A stretch of DNA of 64,000 nucleotides, taken from Caryophanales bacterium UBA5603 (GTDB taxonomy: Bacteria; Bacillota_I; Bacilli_A; Izemoplasmatales; Hujiaoplasmataceae). The first letter of the stretch is position 1. Each line of letters starts with the position of its first letter. Made by a program: the position numbers and the translations under genes. The notes beneath the pieces are model-generated. The model was given only the letters and a program-made list of their open reading frames with translations, did no database searches and was not told the DNA's origin. Below, piece by piece: positions 59,046 to 64,000 of this stretch. The stretch is taken from NCBI GenBank assembly GCA_002424815.1, contig DILB01000023.1, positions 8,348 through 72,347 of the forward strand. Reading direction: 5' to 3'.

Positions 59046-59077
59046 AGAAAAAATACTTTTGAACAAGTCAAAAGTAT
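59046..59077 (-). terminator. Terminator of the nitroreductase operon
   Basis: ATACTTTTGA and TCAAAAGTAT (59053-59077) form a ten-pair stem with an ACAAG loop. On the minus strand it runs into TTTTTTCTG. Confidence 0.88.
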
Positions 59078-59085
59078 GATATTTA

Positions 59086-59628
59086 TTATTTTATGTAATC
59101 TACAATGCCTTCCTTGCGTGGTTTAGGTTCTGGGTTGGGTCCGTTTCGATAACCAAAACATATTGCAACATCATGTTCATAACCCTCAGGAATTTTGACA
59201 AGACGATTGATATCGATAGGATTAGATTGATGATACATAAAGCGTGTTTGACCCACGATACATGAATCAATTCCCAAAGATTTAGCGGCTATAGACATGT
59301 TTTCTACAGCGCATCCACAATTCATTTCACTAAAACCTTCAATCATAGAAGATAAAATGATCACTGCCGGAGCGTGATAAAAAATGTGGTAATCAGCTTC
59401 GCGTTTAATTCCAAGACGATCCATTCCTGCTAAGGTAATCCGATTAATCTCTTCAATGACATCACGGTTGGTAATAACACTAAAATGCCAATTTTGCTTG
59501 TTTTTTGCATTGGGTGCGTACATACCACATTCAATGATCAATTTCAAAGACTCATCATCGATCGGTTGGTTAGTAAAATCTCGAACGCTTCGGCGGTCTA
59601 ACAATAGTTCAATGACTTGATTTTTCAT
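59086..59628 (-). CDS. Nitroreductase-family flavoprotein
   Basis: A 180-residue FMN enzyme. LLDRRSVRDFTNQPIDDESL at the N-terminus binds the FMN phosphate; APNAKNKQNWHFSVIT and the late GYEHDVAICFGYRNG fit the family. Substrate unknown. AAGGAG lies before the ATG. It is the last gene of a three-gene operon. Confidence 0.9.
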   Translation of the reverse strand: MKNQVIELLLDRRSVRDFTNQPIDDESLKLIIECGMYAPNAKNKQNWHFSVITNRDVIEEINRITLAGMDRLGIKREADYHIFYHAPAVIILSSMIEGFSEMNCGCAVENMSIAAKSLGIDSCIVGQTRFMYHQSNPIDINRLVKIPEGYEHDVAICFGYRNGPNPEPKPRKEGIVDYIK

Positions 59629-59655
59629 GTTTACGCTCCTTATCCTAATATCATC

Positions 59656-60549
59656 TTAATTTTCTAAAATTTCGCATGTAAGCTCAGGATGACATGCGGA
59701 TGAAACTTCCATCGTAAAACTAGCGGCTTTCTTGCCATAATTGATGGCTTCATGAATGGTTTTGCCTTTTAATAAGCCATAAATGGTTCCGCTGAACATG
59801 GCATCCCCACATCCGATTGATGAAACGAGTTTTCGGGCTTCAAAAATAAAGGTTTGATAAATGCTTTTGTCAATATTATAAGTAATTGGGTTTTTGCCGT
59901 TTGTGACAATAACCTTTTTAACACCCGTTTTGAGTAGTTCCTTAAGCGAAAGAATTATGTCATCGACCGGTCTTTCTAAAAGTGCAGAAAGTTCCGCTTG
60001 GTTAACCTTTAGAAGGCTGATTTTATCTAATACATTTTTAATTTTGATGACTTTTTTCGCTGAAACACCATCAACAGCAATGGGTTTATGTTCAAACTGA
60101 TTAATTAAAAAAACTAATACATTTTCTGGAAGATTTGTATCAAGAATCAAAAAATCAAAAGTATTGATCTGAGAAATCAAAGGTTCAAACATTTCCGGTG
60201 TCAATAAATTCAGCAATTCAAAATCATTGACAGCCATGGCTAATTGACCGTCAGGTTGATGGATTGAGACAAATTTCCCACTTTGGTGATTAAGATTGAA
60301 TGAAAGGGAATAATCCAGATTGATTTCATTAAAACTGTGTTTCAGAAAATCTGCAAATGCGTCGTTGCCAATAAAAGTTAAAAGACTCACTTCAACATCT
60401 AGACGCTTGAGATTTTCTGCAATATTTTTAGCAACCCCACCCACGTAAAGATCAATAGATCCTGGATTAGAATCATGAGCAAGCATGATTTCTTTGGAGA
60501 CGCCGATAATATCGACGTTCGCCGCTCCGATTACAAGTACTCTAGACAA
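59656..60549 (-). CDS. PfkB-family kinase, pseudouridine-kinase-like
   Basis: A 297-residue ribokinase-fold protein. GGVAKNIAENLKRLDVEVSL and FLLDTNLPEN-like middle (ILDTNLPENVLVFL) resemble PsuK, and SSIGCGDAMFSGTIYGLL holds the catalytic Asp. Pseudouridine is a likely but unproven substrate; no PsuG gene is next to it. The start is TTG at 60549 with GGAG five bases upstream, overlapping the end region of the phosphodiesterase gene by spacing of 2 bp. Confidence 0.75.
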   Translation of the reverse strand: MSRVLVIGAANVDIIGVSKEIMLAHDSNPGSIDLYVGGVAKNIAENLKRLDVEVSLLTFIGNDAFADFLKHSFNEINLDYSLSFNLNHQSGKFVSIHQPDGQLAMAVNDFELLNLLTPEMFEPLISQINTFDFLILDTNLPENVLVFLINQFEHKPIAVDGVSAKKVIKIKNVLDKISLLKVNQAELSALLERPVDDIILSLKELLKTGVKKVIVTNGKNPITYNIDKSIYQTFIFEARKLVSSIGCGDAMFSGTIYGLLKGKTIHEAINYGKKAASFTMEVSSACHPELTCEILEN

Positions 60550-60551
60550 AG

Positions 60552-61271
60552 TTACTCCAATATATTGGATGTGATATGATCAACACCCATTTTAATCAAA
60601 CGTTCAGCGGTATCTTTATCATCCACGGTCCAAACGGCGACTTTTAAACCGATTAAATGCATTCTTTTGATAGTGTTCTCATCAAGTTTATCAAAATGAA
60701 TATCAAGATTAATATGATGTTTTTCACAAAAATCATAGACTTTTTCCGACATTTCGGTTGTCAAAAGATAGAGCGATAGTTCCGGATGCGTTTTCTTAAA
60801 ATGAGCGAGATATTTATCGTTGAAAGCGATGATGCTAATATTTTCAATCATTCCTGCTTTTAAAATTTCTTCATAGACAGTTTCAAGATTTTCGTATGAA
60901 AGATTAGGTTTTAATTCGATGAATCCATGTTTTTTATAAGTTTTACAGATTAATAAAAACTCTGAAAGGAGTGGAATCGTAATATTTTCAGATAAATTAC
61001 CGTTTTTTCGATCAATTAAGGTAAATTTCCGTATCTCATCATAACGGAAAGAAGGAAGATAAACATTTAACATCCCGAGGCGTAAAAGCGTGTCATCGTG
61101 GGTAACGATAATCTTCCCATCTCGAGAAGCATGAACATCACACTCAATGCCGAAATAACTGCGATTCGCAGCCGCAAGAAATGCGTTAATTGTATTTTCA
61201 GTTTCAATTCCGCTGAGCCCTCGGTGGGCAACCATACCTTTGAAATACTTGTCTATTTTTACAGTATTCAT
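60552..61271 (-). CDS. Glycerophosphodiester phosphodiesterase
   Basis: A 239-residue GDPD barrel. MVAHRGLSGIETENTINAF with the catalytic HR, GIECDVHASRDGKIIVTHDD with the metal Glu/Asp and second His, and HGFIELKPN are diagnostic. It hydrolyses glycerophosphodiesters to glycerol 3-phosphate and alcohol. It has no signal peptide, so it works inside the cell. It is first in the operon with the PfkB kinase and nitroreductase. Confidence 0.93.
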   Translation of the reverse strand: MNTVKIDKYFKGMVAHRGLSGIETENTINAFLAAANRSYFGIECDVHASRDGKIIVTHDDTLLRLGMLNVYLPSFRYDEIRKFTLIDRKNGNLSENITIPLLSEFLLICKTYKKHGFIELKPNLSYENLETVYEEILKAGMIENISIIAFNDKYLAHFKKTHPELSLYLLTTEMSEKVYDFCEKHHINLDIHFDKLDENTIKRMHLIGLKVAVWTVDDKDTAERLIKMGVDHITSNILE

Positions 61272-61418
61272 CTCATCACGCTCGCTTAGTCCTGATATTT
61301 CGTTAATATTTTACCATTAATAACGACTTTTTAAAACACGAAAAAATATTTTTTGGTTAAATTCATACTATGAACAATAAATCAGTGTATAATGATTAAA
61401 AAGAGGATTGATTAAACG

Positions 61419-62180
61419 ATGACTTTACAAAATCTGATTCAAAAGTTTGCGCAACTCAGAAGTGGTGAAATTAAAGTTAAAAACTGGCTTCCTGCCATTG
61501 TTTTTGCAATTTTACTTCCAACGATTATTATCATATTTCTAACTTTCTTAGGTCTGTTCTTAAGTGGTGCTTCAATTAATTATAATGGCGTAACCCTTTT
61601 GCCCTCTGATCCAAATTATCAATTTGCATATATCATCACGTTAACTGTTTTAGGCGTTATTGGGTTTAGCTCAATGATTCTCCTTTTATTATTCGTTCTT
61701 ATCAAGCCAAAACCTTGGGTTTTTTGGAAAGTTGATTATGATCACAATATCATCTGTTATGAAATCACTTCACGGCACGAACGACTAATTGGTCCCGATT
61801 ACTTCATTGAGTACAGTAAAATTTCGAACAGTATCTATCAAACACGTTCAGTTAGTGAAGCAAAAGCACAATTACACAGAACCTTGTTTTGGACAGCACT
61901 CCTTGAATCAAAAGACTCGGTTAAAATTCAATCAAAAGATCGGCATTTCAAAATCACCTATCAAAATAAGCAAAACAATCTAAAAAGCATTATTACCTTA
62001 CGATTCGATCAAAGCGATATGATTAAGGATTATACCGAAACGATTATGTATCAATCCATTCCAGGTTCTAGCAACATCAAAAGCATGAATAAGTATTATT
62101 TAGAAAGTCTGAACCAAACCAACCAAATGATTATTCATCCGATGATTCGTAAGGTTATGACACAGTTTGATTTATACTAA
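61419..62180 (+). CDS. Two-helix membrane protein of unknown function
   Basis: A 253-residue protein with two N-terminal membrane helices (about residues 26-50 and 70-95) and a soluble C-terminal domain of about 150 residues. I recognise no family. TATAAT at 61388-61393 and AGAGGA before the ATG support expression. It is divergent from the phosphodiesterase operon. Confidence 0.75.
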   Translation: MTLQNLIQKFAQLRSGEIKVKNWLPAIVFAILLPTIIIIFLTFLGLFLSGASINYNGVTLLPSDPNYQFAYIITLTVLGVIGFSSMILLLLFVLIKPKPWVFWKVDYDHNIICYEITSRHERLIGPDYFIEYSKISNSIYQTRSVSEAKAQLHRTLFWTALLESKDSVKIQSKDRHFKITYQNKQNNLKSIITLRFDQSDMIKDYTETIMYQSIPGSSNIKSMNKYYLESLNQTNQMIIHPMIRKVMTQFDLY

Positions 62181-62185
62181 ATTAT

Positions 62186-62221
62186 GAGGGCAGCTCAACG
62201 AATGTGAGCTGCCCTCTTTTT
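62186..62221 (+). terminator. Strong intrinsic terminator
   Basis: GAGGGCAGCTCA and TGAGCTGCCCTC form a perfect twelve-pair stem with a seven-base loop and a T run. Confidence 0.95.
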
Positions 62222-62233
62222 ATATCAATCAAT

Positions 62234-63298
62234 TTAATCTGTTACTTCTTCAATGGTCTCTTCTCCAAAATTACGAAGTGTATAGAGACGACGCCATGTC
62301 AAGTTAATTGCGATGGCGACAAAACCCCATTTGATTAGATTAAAAACGCCGAAGATTTTGACAACAGCCAGAAAATCCCAAACCATGTTATAAATGATTG
62401 GTAAGTTAATGAAGGCATTATACAATGTCATAAAGATGGAGGTGAACAATACGCCAATCACGGAAATGATGAAGACGGGTGATACTTTCCGTTTTTCTTC
62501 TAACTTCGATTTGTTTAAAAAGATTGCCATTGGCAAGATAAACATCATGGTCGCAATAAAGTTGACACCTTCATCTAAAAACAATATCAAAGGTGCTGAT
62601 CCTGGCATGAAAACATGGATGAAATTGGTATAGAGCGATACAACTACTGCGGTTTTCCAATCAAACCATAAAAGTGCCATAAATACAATCAATCCAGATA
62701 ATTCAACCTTAAGAAAGGGTGCCATCGGCATAATAGGAAATCCTAAAAGCATTAATGCACTAGCAAGCCCAATTAAAATCCCTAAGAAAGCTACTTTTCG
62801 GGTGGAAATGGGTTTGCTTGTTTGAAGGTTTCCTTGCGATTTCATCGTAATCGCCATTAAGACTAACCACACAATCAAGACAATCGCATCAATCAAAAGA
62901 ATATCAAGGAATGATGCCGGCTCTTCTTTGCTAGCAAGAGCAAAAGTGACGCCGCCAAGAATAACAAAAATGGAAACAATCGATACAATCGCGCGATTGG
63001 ATATCTTTTTACCTAATTCATTGCGCTTTTGCAATTTGATGATCAAGGCGATAACTGCGATGTATGCAACTAATATCAATGAGTCAATCATGAAGACTTC
63101 TGAAAGTTTCGCAGGTGTCGACATCGTTAATAAGCCAAATGTGATCCCTGCGAGGATAAATACAATCGTTACAATGCCAACAATTAATCCCTTTTTGTTT
63201 GTTTTTTCTTGTTTCATAAAGTTTGCTAAAAGGAGCAATAATCCAATAGCAACCAAGATTGAAGCGATGGTAATAACAAGCTTTAATGTTTCTGACAT
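62234..63298 (-). CDS. ribU: Riboflavin ECF transporter S component (RibU) with long membrane N-terminus
   Basis: 354 residues. The C-terminal part (from about residue 165) is a RibU-like S component: GFPIMPMAPFLKVELSGLIV, then LYTNFIHVFMPGSAPL. The N-terminal part of about 150 residues is an extra membrane region built of two similar units: GITFGLLTMSTPAKLSEVFM-I-DSLILV and GVTFALASKEEPASFLDILL-I-DAIVLI. RibU proteins are normally near 200 residues. ATG 63298 has GGGAGG upstream. It is controlled by the FMN riboswitch in its leader. Confidence 0.88.
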   Translation of the reverse strand: MSETLKLVITIASILVAIGLLLLLANFMKQEKTNKKGLIVGIVTIVFILAGITFGLLTMSTPAKLSEVFMIDSLILVAYIAVIALIIKLQKRNELGKKISNRAIVSIVSIFVILGGVTFALASKEEPASFLDILLIDAIVLIVWLVLMAITMKSQGNLQTSKPISTRKVAFLGILIGLASALMLLGFPIMPMAPFLKVELSGLIVFMALLWFDWKTAVVVSLYTNFIHVFMPGSAPLILFLDEGVNFIATMMFILPMAIFLNKSKLEEKRKVSPVFIISVIGVLFTSIFMTLYNAFINLPIIYNMVWDFLAVVKIFGVFNLIKWGFVAIAINLTWRRLYTLRNFGEETIEEVTD

Positions 63299-63310
63299 AG
63301 TCTTTCCTCC

Positions 63311-63337
63311 CAAATAAAATGCCCTCATCGAGGGCAT
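63311..63337 (-). terminator. FMN-riboswitch-linked terminator
   Basis: ATGCCCTC-GAT-GAGGGCAT forms an eight-pair stem (63319-63337). On the minus strand TTTTATTT follows, just before the ribU ribosome site. FMN-bound aptamer would favour it and shut off import. Confidence 0.88.
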
Positions 63338-63362
63338 GAGAAAAACGACAAATATGTCATTT

Positions 63363-63467
63363 CACTTCTCTCATCCAGACTTTACTGTCGGTTCAGGAAT
63401 TACACCTGATCATGCTTGCGCTCGCGGACTTTACCGCCGGTAGGGAATCACACCCTGCCCCGAAGTG
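63363..63467 (-). ncRNA. FMN riboswitch (RFN element)
   Basis: On the minus strand: CACTTCGGGGCAGGGTG, then ATTCCCTACCGGCGGTAAAG, CCGCGAGC, TTCCTGAACCGACAGTAAAG, TCTGGATGAGAGAAGTG. These are the conserved RFN blocks, closed by a CACTTC/GAAGTG stem. It precedes ribU and a terminator. Confidence 0.97.
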
Positions 63468-63490
63468 ATGCATTATTTAATTACGAATTA

Positions 63491-63518
63491 ATTATACAAT
63501 ATATTCATGATAATTCAA
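63491..63518 (-). promoter_or_regulatory. Promoter of ribU
   Basis: Minus strand TTGAAT (63513-63518), 16-bp spacer, TATAAT (63491-63496), 24 bp before the riboswitch. Confidence 0.75.
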
Positions 63519-63530
63519 ATAATATTTTCA

Positions 63531-64000
63531 TTAAAACGTTTTCAGATGATTAATGGCCACTGCTCGAATCATTGAACCGTCAAATCCTTCTAATTTTAAA
63601 GGAATCGCCATTAAAAAAAATTCCTGATCAACCTTTTCAAGATTAATTAGATTTTCAACAATAATTATTCTATTTTCAAGTAACTCTTGATGAGCGCGTG
63701 CGCCACCACCCTCTGTATATTGAATGGTTGGCATATCAAGTCCGATTAATTCAATTTTATATTTAAGTAAAAAATCAGTGAGAGAGGGTTCAAAGTTTGG
63801 CAATGCATAATAATAATCGAGTTCATTACGTTTCTTTGCATACCCACAATCAATGACAATTTTTAAATGTTTTTTCTCCATTTGATTATATGCTTTTTCA
63901 AGATTTTTTGTTAAAATAACCTGATTTATCGGTTCGACGGATAACTTTGTCGCAAATCCAAAAGTCTGTTCAAGGGGAATATTGGCAACATCTCCTCCCT
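63531..64000 (-). CDS. Cyclase/kynurenine-formamidase-like hydrolase, partial
   Basis: The frame is open to the right edge, so the N-terminus with its HxGTHxDxP metal motif lies outside. The visible 155 residues read GGDVANIPLEQTFGFATKLS on through IGLDMPTIQY, GARAHQELLENRIIIVENLI and GFDGSMIRAVAI, the C-terminal pattern of the cyclase family (PF04199). An ATG at 63881 is internal and not the start. The substrate is unknown. Confidence 0.8.
   Translation of the reverse strand, partial: GGDVANIPLEQTFGFATKLSVEPINQVILTKNLEKAYNQMEKKHLKIVIDCGYAKKRNELDYYYALPNFEPSLTDFLLKYKIELIGLDMPTIQYTEGGGARAHQELLENRIIIVENLINLEKVDQEFFLMAIPLKLEGFDGSMIRAVAINHLKTF

Overview
The window is low-GC DNA from a bacterium that reads UGA as stop: mnhC, the mbhE-like gene and the third fibre-protein gene all end in TGA exactly where the next gene begins. 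Gram-positive style signals are everywhere (strong AGGAGG ribosome sites, TTGACA/TATAAT promoters, paired CIRCE elements, a CcpA cre box, ECF vitamin transporters, SipW signal peptidase). I read it as Bacillota or the Mycoplasmatota margin, most like the standard-code Izemoplasma/Acholeplasma/Haloplasma group. The family-level placement is inference. Both window edges cut a gene.

Layout. (1) 1-4792, minus: a nine-gene Mrp/Mbh-type Na+/H+ antiporter module in the order E-F-G-D'-E'-B-C-D plus a second antiporter-like subunit that leaves the window. (2) 5043-7322: a fused AmmeMemoRadiSam B+A protein with its radical SAM partner. (3) 7424-16628: a sugar operon (binding lipoprotein, GH65 phosphorylase, two permeases, sucrose-phosphate-synthase-like glycosyltransferase, PfkB kinase) next to its LacI regulator, with two matching palindromic operators and a perfect cre box in the operon promoter. 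(4) 16751-18367: alpha/beta hydrolase and glutathione peroxidase. (5) 18594-22912, plus: a SipW/TasA-like secreted fibre locus with two leader RNAs that look like c-di-GMP-I (GEMM) riboswitches. The first overlaps an intrinsic terminator; the second lies directly before a lone paralogue. (6) 22978-30483: nucleoside phosphorylase, DMT exporter, transketolase, transaldolase, groESL and a metal-dependent hydrolase. (7) 30628-36216: a giant 1862-residue lipoprotein with collagen-like 42-residue repeats, an InlB-type repeat and a very long acidic Tyr-rich tail. (8) 36434-43228: small metabolic and membrane genes and a gamma-glutamyltransferase. (9) 43652-46577: an accessory patch with an AbrB/RelE-type pair, a lipoprotein, a frameshifted relic and a DinJ/Fic pair. 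(10) 46670-49881: tmRNA, smpB, rnr and secG. (11) 50012-63298: enolase, phosphoglycerate mutase, a GH13 enzyme, folate S component, uracil-DNA glycosylase, phosphohexomutase, nitroreductase, PfkB kinase, phosphodiesterase and an FMN-riboswitch-controlled RibU. A cyclase-family gene runs off the right edge.

The genes fit a fermentative heterotroph: sugars enter by ABC import and phosphorolysis, pass through pentose-phosphate and lower glycolytic enzymes, and ion gradients are handled by the Mrp/Mbh module. The most unusual part is the riboswitch-controlled fibre locus, which suggests that a nucleotide second messenger switches surface-fibre secretion. No cyclic-dinucleotide synthase lies in the window.
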